The notes: generated by a model from the sequence alone, not told the origin. DNA of 64,000 bases from Sphingopyxis sp. YF1 (GCF_022701295.1 NZ_CP033204.1:2294001-2358000); one strand, 5' to 3'. Positions 35,020 through 43,655 are shown, numbered from the stretch's first letter. Numbers and translations: made by a program.

Positions 35020-36983
35020 GGCGCAAAGCGCTCCTCATTCCTGCGGGCGCGCCGCACGCGCCAGATCGTCAACAATTGCGCGCGCCCGAGCAGCGAGAGC
35101 GTGGCGCCGAGCGCGATCAGCGCGCCGCCGAGCCATATCCACCAAACCAGCGGCTTCCACCACAAGCGCAGCTGATACCGGTCGGCGCCGTCGGCCCCGA
35201 CCACCGGCTGACCGAGAACGGCGTAGAGCTGGCCGCCCGGCCGCGTCAGCAGCGCCGCCTCGTTGGTTTCGGTCGGCGCCGTCCCCATCAGGCCTGGGAA
35301 CATGCGCGATTCGGGCTTCAGCACATGCGTGCCGCCGCCGGGCGTCGTCGCGACCAGCGTGCCCTCGATCGCGGTATAGTTCGGCCCGGCGACGGGTTTC
35401 ACGCCAGCGAAACGCACCTCGAAATCGGCGACCTTGACGACGTCCCCGGGCTTCGCCGCGACCAGCCGCTCCTTGATGAAGGCGCTTTCGGCGCCCATCC
35501 CGGCCAGACAGACCGCGACGCCGAAATGCGCGATCACCATGCCCCAGGTCGGGAGCGGCGTGCGGCGCAGGTTGCGGCCCCACAAAGGCGCGAGGCTTGC
35601 AACCGCGACAACGCCCGCCACGGCCATCCCCAGCAACGGCAATATGCCCACCTTGCCGCCGAACAGGACCAGCCCGAACAGGATCAGCGCGCCCGCGAAC
35701 ACCGCGAGCGGCAGGCGCGACCACAGCTTCTTGCCGTCATCCTTGCGCCAGCTCAGCAAGGGCCCCGCGACCATCACGAGGCAGAGGATCAGCGCCAGCG
35801 GCCCCGCGACCTTGTTGTAGTAGGGCGGCCCGACCGAAATCTTCTCGCCCATCGCCTCGGCGACGATCGGATAGAGCGTCCCGAGCAGCACGAGTGCGAG
35901 GATCGTCGTCAGCAGCAGATTGTTGATCACCAGCGAGCCTTCGCGGCTCATCAGCGCGAACTTCTTGCCTTCGGCGACGGTGCCCGCGCGCAGCGCGAAC
36001 AAGGTCAGCGCGCCGCCGATGTAGATCGCCATCAGCACGAGCAGGAAGGTACCGCGCTCGGGGTCGACCGCAAAGCTGTGCACGCTGGTCAGCAGCCCCG
36101 ACCGGACGATGAAGGTCCCGACCATCGACATCGAGAAACCGATCACCGCGAGCATCACCGTCCACGCCCGCAGCGCGTTGCGGGTCGCCGTCACCGCGAC
36201 CGAATGGAGCAGCGCCGCACCCGCGAGCCAAGGCACCAGCGAAACATTCTCGACCGGATCCCAGAACCACCAGCCGCCCCAGCCGAGCTCGTAATAGGCC
36301 CAATAGCTGCCCGCGGTGATCCCGATCGTCAGGAAAATCCAGCTGCCGAGCACCCACGGCCGCATCGCGCGGGCGAAGGCGGGACCGATCTCGCGCGTGA
36401 TCAGCGCGCCGACGGCAAAGCTGAATGCCACCGACAGCCCGACATAGCCGACGTAGAGCGTCGGCGGATGGAAGGCGAGCCCGATGTCCTGGAGCAGCGG
36501 GTTGAGCCCCTGCCCGTCGGGCGGCGCGACGGGGAGCCGCTTGAAGGGGTTCGACGAAAAGAGCAGGAAGGCGAAGAAGCCGAGCCCCAGCGCCGCCTGC
36601 GCCGCCAGCGTCGCGATCAGCGTGTCCTCGCGCAGCCGCTTCTCGAAGATCGCGATCAATGCCCCAGACAGCGTCAGGATCGTCAGCCAGAGCAGCATCG
36701 ACCCTTCGTGATTGCCCCACGTGCCCGCGATCTTGAAAATCATCGGCTTCAGGCTGTTGCTGTTGCGCGCAACCAGTTCGACCGACATGTCCGACCGCAC
36801 GAACAGCGCGATCAGCAGGCCGAAGGCCGCTGCGGTCAGCACGCCCTGCGCGACGCTCGCGGGGCGCACCAGCGCCGCGAGGTCGCGGTTGCCGCCGCGC
36901 ACGAACAGGATGCCCGCAACCAGCGACAGGCATGCCAGCGCCGCCGCGATCCACAAGAGGGCGAGCCCGAGTTCGGCGATCAT
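35016..36983 (-). CDS. ccmF: Haem lyase CcmF
   Basis: 655-aa polytopic haem lyase subunit. Recognisable segments are the IAGTWGNHEGSMLLWL loop, FSSNPFKRL, the tryptophan-rich GWGGWWFWDPVENVSLVPWL motif, and a large periplasmic domain near the C-terminus (about 500-610). It transfers haem from CcmE to apocytochrome c. Central gene of the ccm operon, overlapping ccmE and dsbE by four bases each. Confidence 0.95.
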   Translation of the reverse strand: MIAELGLALLWIAAALACLSLVAGILFVRGGNRDLAALVRPASVAQGVLTAAAFGLLIALFVRSDMSVELVARNSNSLKPMIFKIAGTWGNHEGSMLLWLTILTLSGALIAIFEKRLREDTLIATLAAQAALGLGFFAFLLFSSNPFKRLPVAPPDGQGLNPLLQDIGLAFHPPTLYVGYVGLSVAFSFAVGALITREIGPAFARAMRPWVLGSWIFLTIGITAGSYWAYYELGWGGWWFWDPVENVSLVPWLAGAALLHSVAVTATRNALRAWTVMLAVIGFSMSMVGTFIVRSGLLTSVHSFAVDPERGTFLLVLMAIYIGGALTLFALRAGTVAEGKKFALMSREGSLVINNLLLTTILALVLLGTLYPIVAEAMGEKISVGPPYYNKVAGPLALILCLVMVAGPLLSWRKDDGKKLWSRLPLAVFAGALILFGLVLFGGKVGILPLLGMAVAGVVAVASLAPLWGRNLRRTPLPTWGMVIAHFGVAVCLAGMGAESAFIKERLVAAKPGDVVKVADFEVRFAGVKPVAGPNYTAIEGTLVATTPGGGTHVLKPESRMFPGLMGTAPTETNEAALLTRPGGQLYAVLGQPVVGADGADRYQLRLWWKPLVWWIWLGGALIALGATLSLLGRAQLLTIWRVRRARRNEERFAP

Positions 36984-37420
36984 GCCTTCGGCGCCATCTT
37001 CGCTACGCCTTCGGGCATGTCGCCCATCTGCGGCGGCATATAACGTTCGTCATGCTTGGCGAGGATGCGGTCGGCGACGAAGGTGCCGTCGGAGCGCATC
37101 CGTCCGTCGGCGACCATGCCGCTTTCCTCGGCGAACAGGTCGGGGACGATGCCCGTATATTCGACCGGCACCGACGCCTTGCCGTCGGTCGCGACGAAGC
37201 GGATCGTCAGCCCGTCGGGCTGGCGCACGATGCTGCCCGCGGCGACCATGCCGCCCAGCCGCATCGGCTCGCCGACGCTCGTCTTGCCGTCCTTGACCTC
37301 GACCGGGGTGCGGAAATAGGCGGCTTCGTCGCGGAGCGCGCTCGCGCCGAGCACGCCGGCCCCCGCGATTCCCGCAACCGCGACGAGCGCGAGGATCAGT
37401 CTTTGATGTTTCGCTTTCAT
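36980..37420 (-). CDS. ccmE: Cytochrome c-type biogenesis haem chaperone CcmE
   Basis: 146-aa membrane-anchored OB-fold haem chaperone. The N-terminal KAKHQRLILALVAVAG helix precedes the beta barrel (LGGMVAAGSIVRQ, VPVEYTGIVPDLFAE) and the covalent haem-binding histidine H123 with Y127 in LAKHDERYMPP. Four-base overlap with ccmD and with ccmF. Confidence 0.94.
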   Translation of the reverse strand: MKAKHQRLILALVAVAGIAGAGVLGASALRDEAAYFRTPVEVKDGKTSVGEPMRLGGMVAAGSIVRQPDGLTIRFVATDGKASVPVEYTGIVPDLFAEESGMVADGRMRSDGTFVADRILAKHDERYMPPQMGDMPEGVAKMAPKA

Positions 37421-37572
37421 TTCCGGTCCTTACGCAGCGCGTCGCTGCGCCCCTCGGCTTTCGTCATCGCACGCCAGCTCGCCCACAGCACCGCGCCGGT
37501 GAGCAGCACGGTCAATCCATAGGCGGCAAGGACATAGGCCCACTGCCCGCCCCCGCTGATCACTCCCGCCAT
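37417..37572 (-). CDS. ccmD: Haem exporter protein CcmD
   Basis: 51-aa single-helix membrane protein (WAYVLAAYGLTVLLTGAVLW) with a charged C-terminal tail (TKAEGRSDALRKDRK), the usual CcmD pattern of small size, GxWAYV start and position between ccmC and ccmE. It releases holo-CcmE from CcmC. The ATG at 37570-37572 is three bases after the ccmC stop; the stop overlaps ccmE by four bases. Confidence 0.88.
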   Translation of the reverse strand: MAGVISGGGQWAYVLAAYGLTVLLTGAVLWASWRAMTKAEGRSDALRKDRK

Positions 37573-37575
37573 CGG

Positions 37576-38310
37576 TCAGATCCCCTCGTCGTCGGCGAGC
37601 CGCCGCAGCCGCGCTGCAACCCGGTTGTCGGCAATGATCCGCCGCATCCGCATCAGCACGATCGCACCGAACAGCAGCGAAAAGCCGAATACGGTCAATC
37701 CCAGCGGCCACAGCAGCGCCCCGTCGATGCTCGACCCGCCCAGCGTGATGCTCGGCCCCTGGTGCAGGCTGTTCCACCACACGACGCTGCGGTTGATGAT
37801 CGGAATGTTGATCGCGCCGACCAGCGCATAGATCGCCGCGCCGCGCGACAGCGTGCCGCCCTGCCTCTGCCCCTCGTCGCCGCTCGTCAGCGCGACGAAA
37901 CCGGCATAGAGGAACAGCAGCACCAGCATCGACGTCATCCGGCCGTCCCATTCCCACCAGGTGCCCCACGTCGGCTTGCCCCAGATCGATCCCGTGACAA
38001 GGCAGAGCGCGGTGAACAGCATGCCCGGCACCGCGATCGCGCGCGCGGCGATCCCCGCCAGCGGGTGGCGCCACACAAGCTGGACCAGCCCCGCGACGGC
38101 GAGCGACGTCCAGCCGCCCATGCCGAGCCACGCCGACGGCACATGGACGTACAGGATACGGGCGGTCTCACCCTGCTTGTAATCGCCCGGCACCATCGTC
38201 AGCCCGGCAAAAGCCCCCGCCAGCACGAGCAGCGCACCGACGCCGAGCAACCACGGCGTCAGCGGCTTCGCAATCGCGAGGAAACGGGTGGGGTTGGCAT
38301 AGGCGTGCAT
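37576..38310 (-). CDS. ccmC: Haem transporter subunit CcmC
   Basis: 244-aa six-helix membrane protein loading haem onto CcmE. Motifs are YVHVPSAWLGMGGW, the signature WGKPTWGTWWEWDGRMTSMLVLLFLY and NIPIINRSVVWWNSLHQGPS. First gene of the local ccmC-D-E-F-dsbE-ccmH-ccmI operon. The ABC subunit genes ccmA and ccmB are not in this window. Confidence 0.95.
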   Translation of the reverse strand: MHAYANPTRFLAIAKPLTPWLLGVGALLVLAGAFAGLTMVPGDYKQGETARILYVHVPSAWLGMGGWTSLAVAGLVQLVWRHPLAGIAARAIAVPGMLFTALCLVTGSIWGKPTWGTWWEWDGRMTSMLVLLFLYAGFVALTSGDEGQRQGGTLSRGAAIYALVGAINIPIINRSVVWWNSLHQGPSITLGGSSIDGALLWPLGLTVFGFSLLFGAIVLMRMRRIIADNRVAARLRRLADDEGI

Positions 38311-38524
38311 CGGTTTCGCGTCGTCCTTAGGGGAGCCGGCCCTATGGGTCCAGCCATTTGCCCGGCGCGACCCGGCGCTCTCCTCTCGCCCGCCCGCCCT
38401 GCGCCGTCAACCCGGCGGCTTTGCCGCGCCGCCGCAGCAAGAACATTGCGCCATGTCAAATCGGCGGATCATCGGGCCGGGGATTTCCGCGCGACCGATC
38501 TCGGGGTGGCGTAAGGTCGGGAAT

Positions 38525-38542
38525 CGACCGATTGCGGACATT
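38525..38542. repeat. 18-bp motif copy 1 before the Imm31-like gene
   Basis: CGACCGATTGCGGACATT, 38 bp before the ATG of the small gene at 38581. Copies recur at 38851-38868 and 39157-39174, with a related inverted form at 39527-39557. Confidence 0.75.
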
Positions 38543-38580
38543 CGCTTCCAATGGCAAATTGCCAGAGGGGGAGTGAGCGA

Positions 38581-38829
38581 TGGCGCTACAGTTCTATGAG
38601 AAGGTCGAAATCTTGGTTTGCCGCCAAAATCCCGATCTAATTGGGATGTTCGGCTACATACTCGGAAAATCGTACTCGGAAGAACCAAGCGGCTCTAGCC
38701 CAGAGTCAGAAGATGTCGTCGCCTACGGCATCTTTTTTGAAGAAATCGAAAAAGTCTTTTCGTTTGATCTCGACGAAATCAGAGGCACCGGCGAGATTGC
38801 AGACCGCTCAAGGTTCTACCCTGATTAGC
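38581..38829 (+). CDS. Imm31-like small protein
   Basis: 82-aa acidic protein. The pattern FYEKVEIL, DLIGMFGYILGKSYSEE, VVAYGIFFEEIEKVFSFDLDEIRGTGEIADRSRFY resembles immunity protein family Imm31 of polymorphic toxin systems (recalled pattern, not searched). Low G+C compared with its neighbours. No toxin gene is next to it, so it would be an orphan immunity gene or have another role. It is the first of three small genes each preceded by an 18-bp repeated motif, beside tRNA-Met. GGGGGAG lies before the ATG. Confidence 0.62.
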
Positions 38830-38850
38830 CAAGATCGCCGGGGGCAGCAG

Positions 38851-38868
38851 CGACCGATTGCGGACATT
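38851..38868. repeat. 18-bp motif copy 2
   Basis: CGACCGATTGCGGACATT, identical to the copy at 38525-38542 and located 32 bp before the start of the small gene at 38901. Confidence 0.75.
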
Positions 38869-38900
38869 GCTTGTGTGGCACCATTAGCTACAATCTGCCT

Positions 38901-39107
38901 ATGTCGCAGCCAGTGAAGCCAACAGATTCGGAGCGCGAAATTGTAGCTGGACGGATTGCGCTATGGCTTGATCCCGCTGATCTTGAATGGCTTTCGGAGC
39001 GGTGTGACTGTCCTAATGATGCGCCAGCCGAGCAACGCGACAGATGCGCTCGAATCCGTTTTCGTTCCCGAAGCGCGCTTCATAAAGCTGGGCTGGTTGG
39101 CAGCTAA
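38901..39107 (+). CDS. Small protein of unknown function (LWLDPADLEWLSERC-type)
   Basis: 68-aa soluble protein, not assigned to a named family. The core IALWLDPADLEWLSERCDCP and the RCARIRFRSRSALHKAG tail look like a short helical domain with three cysteines (C35, C37, C49), possibly metal-binding. An upstream TTG could add ten residues, but the ATG at 38901 gives the more family-like start. Low G+C. Second member of the motif-flanked small-gene array. Confidence 0.55.
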   Translation: MSQPVKPTDSEREIVAGRIALWLDPADLEWLSERCDCPNDAPAEQRDRCARIRFRSRSALHKAGLVGS

Positions 39108-39156
39108 CCACCCCGTTTTCGCCGTTCGACCTAGTTCGCGGCGTGATGGCAGAAAA

Positions 39157-39174
39157 CGACCGATTGTGGACATT
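39157..39174. repeat. 18-bp motif copy 3
   Basis: CGACCGATTGTGGACATT, one base different from copies 1 and 2, 24 bp before the start codon of the gene at 39199. Confidence 0.75.
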
Positions 39175-39198
39175 GGTGGAATCTGGGAAGCTCCCGCG

Positions 39199-39528
39199 AT
39201 GCAGACGACGACTTCGACAACCTCAAAAGCCTTACTGATTGTCCTTGCGTTTCCAGTTGCCGTGTTCGCTGGGTTGCTATCTTGGTTCTTAAATTTGAAG
39301 GCGAAGCTTTCAGCCACAGACGTCGCAAAGTCCTTGCGGGACCATATTGAAGGAACCGGCGCAGACTGGGATTGGGATGATTTCACGTCGGTGCCAATCG
39401 CTAATTCGCAGCTCGACGATATCAGGCGCAGGGCGGCGGCCGTGACCGGCCCTCTCACAGAGGAATCGGTTATCGTTTTGCGCGAATTGCTGATCGAAGC
39501 CGAGGGGCTGGCGGCGCAGGAAACCTAA
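39199..39528 (+). CDS. Small single-helix membrane protein of unknown function
   Basis: 109-aa protein with one membrane helix (ALLIVLAFPVAVFAGLLSWFL, residues about 10-30) and a soluble, acidic C-terminal domain (VAKSLRDHIEGTGADWDWDDFTSVPIAN, then LTEESVIVLRELLIEAEGL). Not recognised as a named family. Low G+C; third member of the small-gene array. The ATG at 39199 gives the membrane segment at the N-terminus; a longer frame upstream overlaps the previous gene. Confidence 0.6.
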   Translation: MQTTTSTTSKALLIVLAFPVAVFAGLLSWFLNLKAKLSATDVAKSLRDHIEGTGADWDWDDFTSVPIANSQLDDIRRRAAAVTGPLTEESVIVLRELLIEAEGLAAQET

Positions 39529-39557
39529 TGTCCGCTTCCCACCCCATTTCGGACATT
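39527..39557. repeat. Inverted-repeat form of the array motif
   Basis: AATGTCCG (39527-39534) and CGGACATT (39550-39557) form a perfect 8-bp inverted repeat around 15 bp; CGGACATT is the second half of the 18-bp motif. It closes the array 76 bp from the tRNA gene. Confidence 0.7.
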
Positions 39558-39632
39558 CGTCGGTCGCCAGGCAGTCTGCAAATTTGAAGGGGGGTTGGTA
39601 GCACTTGCTGCCGCAGAAATCCGCGAATTTCG

Positions 39633-39709
39633 TGGTAGCGGAGGAGGGACTCGAACCCCCGACACGCGGATTATGATTCCGCTGCTCTAACCTGCTGAGC
39701 TACTCCGCC
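39633..39709 (-). tRNA. tRNA-Met (anticodon CAU), elongator type
   Basis: 77-nt cloverleaf on the minus strand. The acceptor stem is GGCGGAG with CTCCGCT (one G-U pair), D-arm AGCTCAGC, anticodon stem GCGGA-ATCATAA-TCCGC with CAU, and T-arm GGGGGTTCGAGTCCCTC; CCA is encoded. The sequence resembles elongator tRNA-Met rather than initiator; an Ile2 (lysidine) identity is less likely. The low-G+C gene array abuts its 3' side. Confidence 0.93.
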
Positions 39710-39763
39710 CCGAAAGGCCGCCGCTTGGGCGAGGTGCGCCTATAGGCACGCCGCCGGTCGCGG

Positions 39764-40327
39764 TCAATATCCTCTGCGCGCTCCGCGAAAATTGCGCGCG
39801 AATGCCGTTTCCCACGGGCCTCCGCGGTAGTGATGCGCCGCGAGTCCCACGATTTCCAGCGGGCCTGGGCGAAAGTTGCGGTCCAGTTCGGCGAACAGTG
39901 CCCGCGCCCTGCCCGCATCCACCTTGTTCTGGATGGTGATGTGGAGTTGCGGCGTCCCCCGATCCTGCGCGGTGAGCAGGCCGGCGAACCGCTCCGCCAT
40001 GCGCGTGCGGATCGCGAGCAGGGCAGGACTCTCGATGCGAAAGGCCACGCCCCGCCCGAGAGAATATATCCCGCGCAGCGACGCCGCGGGCGGCGAGGTG
40101 TCCGCCGCGATGGCGCGAATCAATCGCTCGAGTTCGCCGAGTGCCGACGGCGGCAGCTGGTGGAAGAGGGTGATATGCGCGGCGAGAACATTGCGGTCGG
40201 GCGGAAAATACCGCGCGCGCAGCGCGTCGAAGTGCCGCTGGTCGGCCGCACCCATCGTCGCGGTCACGATGATGGGCGCGGCTCCAGCGGCCCGGTCGGG
40301 AGGGGGGATGACCGGATCGCTGTTCAC
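39764..40327 (-). CDS. 2'-5' RNA ligase / 2H phosphoesterase family protein
   Basis: 187-aa 2H-superfamily protein with two HxT motifs, HITLFH (H51) and HITIQN (H129), forming the active site of RNA 2',3'-cyclic phosphodiesterases/ligases. Spacing and the AAHITLFHQLP context fit this family. The substrate is probably RNA 2',3'-cyclic phosphate; it lies near a tRNA gene, but this is likely coincidental. Length is typical. Confidence 0.82.
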   Translation of the reverse strand: MNSDPVIPPPDRAAGAAPIIVTATMGAADQRHFDALRARYFPPDRNVLAAHITLFHQLPPSALGELERLIRAIAADTSPPAASLRGIYSLGRGVAFRIESPALLAIRTRMAERFAGLLTAQDRGTPQLHITIQNKVDAGRARALFAELDRNFRPGPLEIVGLAAHHYRGGPWETAFARNFRGARRGY

Positions 40328-40485
40328 GGACGGAGATGGGCGCGGCTAGCGCTTGGGGGATGGCCGACGTCCATGGGACGCCCCGTCGCGATGGCCGTGC
40401 CCTTCGCCGAACCGCCCGGCGCGCGCCAATCGATAAAGTCGGTCACAATAATCGTATAAAACGATGACATAATATTATCCGGCGC

Positions 40486-41238
40486 TTAGCGCTCCTCCCA
40501 AAAGGTCCGAAGCGCCGCGGCGACCTCGACCGGCCGCTCGGCAATCGCCCAATGCCCCGCGCCTTCGATGACGGTCAGCGGCACGCCGCGGTTCGCGGCG
40601 AAACGCTGCGCGACCGACAGGTCGACATAAGGATCGTCCGCGCCCCAGATCAGCGCGCCCTTCGCGGGCAGTTTCGGGATATCGAGTGCCCAGTCGTGCG
40701 CAAAGCTCAGCCCCTTCGCCGACCGGTAGAGTTTCAGGATCGCGCGACGCTTGTCCTTGTGCGTCCATTGCGCCGCCTCTTCGGCGGCTATGTCGGCCGG
40801 CATGCCCTGTGCGGCGAGTCCCTGGGCGAGCTTGGCCGGCGTGCTCAGCGCCATGAAAATCTCGCCCAATATCGGGGTGTTCCAGATGCGCGCGACGCGG
40901 TGCCCGCGATAGTCGGGGTCGATCACCGCGTTCGACGCCGCCCAGCTGCGGATGAGGTCGGGTCGCAGCATCGCCACCCGCTGCGCGATCAGCGCGCCCC
41001 AGTCGTGCCCGACGATATCGATCGGGCCGTGCGCCGCGAACAGCGCCGCGGCCTCACCCACCGCCCAGTCGGCATAGGCCTCCTTCGTCGCCGGAAACCC
41101 CGCGGGGAGCGGGCCGGTGAAGCCGGGGAGCGCGGGAACGGCGACGGGCGTGCCGCCGAGCTTCAGCTCGGCAAGCAGCGGATGCCAGATCGCCGGACTG
41201 TCGGGGACGCCGTGGAGGAATAATTTTGCGGTCGTCAC
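40486..41238 (-). CDS. Alpha/beta hydrolase (haloalkane dehalogenase/epoxide hydrolase-like)
   Basis: 250-aa alpha/beta hydrolase fold protein. The oxyanion HGVPDS, nucleophile elbow GHDWG (D79, an aspartate as in dehalogenases and epoxide hydrolases), an ALIWGADDPYVD acid segment and catalytic histidine in IEGAGHWAIAE form the triad. The GTG start overlaps the TGA of the Kelch gene (GTGA). Substrate unknown. Confidence 0.86.
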   Translation of the reverse strand: MTTAKLFLHGVPDSPAIWHPLLAELKLGGTPVAVPALPGFTGPLPAGFPATKEAYADWAVGEAAALFAAHGPIDIVGHDWGALIAQRVAMLRPDLIRSWAASNAVIDPDYRGHRVARIWNTPILGEIFMALSTPAKLAQGLAAQGMPADIAAEEAAQWTHKDKRRAILKLYRSAKGLSFAHDWALDIPKLPAKGALIWGADDPYVDLSVAQRFAANRGVPLTVIEGAGHWAIAERPVEVAAALRTFWEER

Positions 41239-42380
41239 GATTCGCCTCCCCCGGGCAGGTGGATGATCCAGCTCTGGTCGGTCGGTTCGATCCGCCCTTC
41301 GCGATACCCGCCCGCGAGCAGCGCGGTGCCGGCATCGGCGCGGACGAGCGTCATGTAATTCCATTGCCCGCCAAGGTCATAGGCGAGCCGCCGGCCGGTG
41401 CCGCCGGCGACGTCGAAGATTTCGGGGGCGGTATCGCCCGCCGCCACCAGCACGCGCTCGCCGGGCAGCAACAGCAGCCCGTCGGCGATCTTGAAGCGCG
41501 CATCGGCGAGGCGCCCCGCGGGCACAAAACGCCCCGCGGCGACGTCGAAACGCTCGACCGAGCGCAATTTGCCGTCATAGTCGCGCGCGTCGGAGCCCCC
41601 GACGACGAGCACGTCGCCGCTCGCGAGACGCAGCGCGCCATGCTTGTAGCGAGCCTGCGCCAGTGTCCCGGCGGGGTCGAAGCGCCCCGTCGCGGGATCG
41701 AAGAGCTCGGCGCTCGCCAGCGCGCGTCGCGGCGCGCGGTCGGGCCGTCCGCCGCCCACAACGAGCACGCGTCCGTCGGCGAGCAGCGTTCCCGTCGCGC
41801 CGCTGCGCGCGGTACCCAGCGGCGCCGTCGCGGTCATCGTCCCCGAGGCGGGGTCGAAAATCTCGGCATCGGCGCGCACATCGCTGCCGTCATAGCCCCC
41901 CGCGATCAGGATGCGGCCATCGGCCAGCACCACCACCGTCGGCGCGTTGCGCGGCCCTGCCATCGCCGGACCCGCGACCGAATGCCCGGTCGCGGGGTCG
42001 AAGATTTCGGTCGTCGCGCTGACGCGCCCGCCGACCCAGCCGCCGAGCACGAGCACCCGTCCGCCGGGCAGCACCGCCGCGGACGGCTGGATGCGCGCGG
42101 CCAGCAATTCCCCGCTACCGGCAAGCACCATACGTCGCGCGTCGATGATGTCGACCGTGCCGCTGGCGGGCCCGGCCTCGCACCCCGTCCGGACGCAGCC
42201 GCCGATCGCGAGCAGCCGCCCCTCGCCTGCCGCGACGAGCTGGTGCGTCGCGCGTGGTGCGCCAAGGCGGGGGCCGGTTTCGATGCGGACGTCGATCGCT
42301 CCCGTCTCGGCCGCGCCGCCGCCGTTCATGCAGGCGGCAAGCGCGAACGCCGCGGCGGACAGTCCCAACAGGTGGCGCAT
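41235..42380 (-). CDS. Kelch-repeat lipoprotein
   Basis: 381-aa exported lipoprotein: signal peptide with lipobox LAAC (C20), then about six Kelch-type blades, each with a GR-V-L-V-x-GG strand and an E-x-FDPATG turn (for example GGRVLVLGGWVGG, TTEIFDPATGHS, GRILIAGGYDGSD). A beta propeller for binding or catalysis is expected. The start at ATG 42378-42380 was chosen to give the lipoprotein signal. Coupled by overlap to the alpha/beta hydrolase gene; the pair may act on the same compound. Confidence 0.85.
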   Translation of the reverse strand: MRHLLGLSAAAFALAACMNGGGAAETGAIDVRIETGPRLGAPRATHQLVAAGEGRLLAIGGCVRTGCEAGPASGTVDIIDARRMVLAGSGELLAARIQPSAAVLPGGRVLVLGGWVGGRVSATTEIFDPATGHSVAGPAMAGPRNAPTVVVLADGRILIAGGYDGSDVRADAEIFDPASGTMTATAPLGTARSGATGTLLADGRVLVVGGGRPDRAPRRALASAELFDPATGRFDPAGTLAQARYKHGALRLASGDVLVVGGSDARDYDGKLRSVERFDVAAGRFVPAGRLADARFKIADGLLLLPGERVLVAAGDTAPEIFDVAGGTGRRLAYDLGGQWNYMTLVRADAGTALLAGGYREGRIEPTDQSWIIHLPGGGES

Positions 42381-42424
42381 CCCGGATCCCTCCTCCGCCG
42401 CCCCGTACGGGCGGCAATCAGCCC

Positions 42425-43366
42425 CTACTCCATCTCCCCGCGCTCGCGGCGGAGCGCGTACCATTTTTGCACATTGGCATTATGCTCGCCGAGCGTGCGC
42501 GCGAAGATATGGCTGCCGTCGCCTTTCGCGACGAAGAAGAGATAGTCGTTCGCCTCGGGATCGAGCACCGCGGCGATCGACGCCTTGCCGGGGTTGGCGA
42601 TCGGCCCCTTGGGCAGCCCCGCCATGGCATAGGTATTGTAGTCGTTCACCGCCTGGATTTCGGAGCGCAGGATGCGCCGGCCGAGCGGCTTGCCGCGGGT
42701 GATCGGATAGATGATCGTCGGGTCGGCCTGGAGCCGCATCCCGACGCCGAGGCGGTTGGTATAGACCCCCGCGACGGTGCGGCGTTCGGATGCCACCGCG
42801 GTTTCCTTTTCGACGATCGAGGCGAGCGTCATCGCCTCGTTCCGGTCCTTGACCGCCGCGCGCGGAGTGCGTTTCGCCCAGAGTTCGTCAAACGCCTTGT
42901 CCATCGCCGCCTGCATGCGCTTGACGACAGCAGCGCGGCTTTCGCCGGTGGTGAAGGCATAGCTATCGGGCAAGATGCTGCCCTCGGCGGGCACCGGAAT
43001 GTCACCCTTCAGCCGCGGTTCGGCCATCAGCCGGTCGCGGACCATGATCGACGGCATGCCTTCGGGGATCATCACGAGCCGCTGGATCGTCTTGCCCGAC
43101 TGGAACAGCGCCAGCATGTCGCCCGCGTCCATCCCCTTCTCGATCTTATACTCGCCCGGCTTGATCGGATCGTCGCCCCCGAAGAAGCGCGCCTGATTGC
43201 GAAACTCTGATGCCGAAACGAGACCCGCTTCCTCAAGGATCTGTCCCGCCTTCGCGATGCTTGCGCCCGGCGGGATCACGACCTCCGCATCCTTCGGCGC
43301 GCCGCCCGAGCAGGCGGCGAGGAGCAGGGCGGCGATCATAATCGTCAGCCAGCGGAACCGATGCAC
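42425..43366 (-). CDS. mltG: Endolytic transglycosylase MltG (YceG)
   Basis: 313-aa membrane/lipoprotein-type peptidoglycan transglycosylase that terminates nascent glycan strands. N-terminal hydrophobic segment with an LLAAC lipobox-like end, a LysM-like subdomain (VVIPPGASIAKAGQILEEAGLV), and the catalytic region with IVEKETAVASERRTVAGVYTNRL (catalytic Glu), MRLQADPTIIY and YNTYAMAGLPKGPIANPG. The GTG start at 43364-43366 follows AGGAGAA; the longer frame has no RBS. Sits downstream of fabF, as in many Alphaproteobacteria. Confidence 0.93.
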   Translation of the reverse strand: MHRFRWLTIMIAALLLAACSGGAPKDAEVVIPPGASIAKAGQILEEAGLVSASEFRNQARFFGGDDPIKPGEYKIEKGMDAGDMLALFQSGKTIQRLVMIPEGMPSIMVRDRLMAEPRLKGDIPVPAEGSILPDSYAFTTGESRAAVVKRMQAAMDKAFDELWAKRTPRAAVKDRNEAMTLASIVEKETAVASERRTVAGVYTNRLGVGMRLQADPTIIYPITRGKPLGRRILRSEIQAVNDYNTYAMAGLPKGPIANPGKASIAAVLDPEANDYLFFVAKGDGSHIFARTLGEHNANVQKWYALRRERGEME

Positions 43367-43510
43367 GATATTCTCCTGATTCCGGGCCTTAAGGAGACAA
43401 AGGACTCGGACGCGCACGCCGAAACTGTCTCCTTTGCCGCCTTAGCGCCGGTGGCCGGCGGGTCGTGCCGAGAGGTAAAGCACGGCGTAATAATGTAGGA
43501 AAGAGGTTTT

Positions 43511-43651
43511 AATCCTCCCTGTCGCGCAGCGACGGGGAGGTGGCAGCGGCGCAGCCGCTGACGGAGGGGCGACGGCGCGACGTCGCTGGCCCCTCCACCA
43601 TTCGCTTCGCGAACGGTCCCCCTCCCCATCGCTTCGCGACAGGGAGGATTA
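43511..43651. repeat. 141-bp repeat element with 17-bp perfect terminal inverted repeats
   Basis: Bounded by TAATCCTCCCTGTCGCG (43511-43527) and its exact reverse complement (43635-43651). Internal segments (GAGGTGGCAGCGGCGCAGCC, CCCCTCCACC, GGTCCCCCTCCCC) are shared with the repeats at 17.4, 22.8, 23.4 and 61.9 kb. It ends four bases from the fabF stop codon and could act as its terminator. MITE-like but with no flanking evidence of transposition. Confidence 0.8.
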
Positions 43652-43655
43652 GCTA

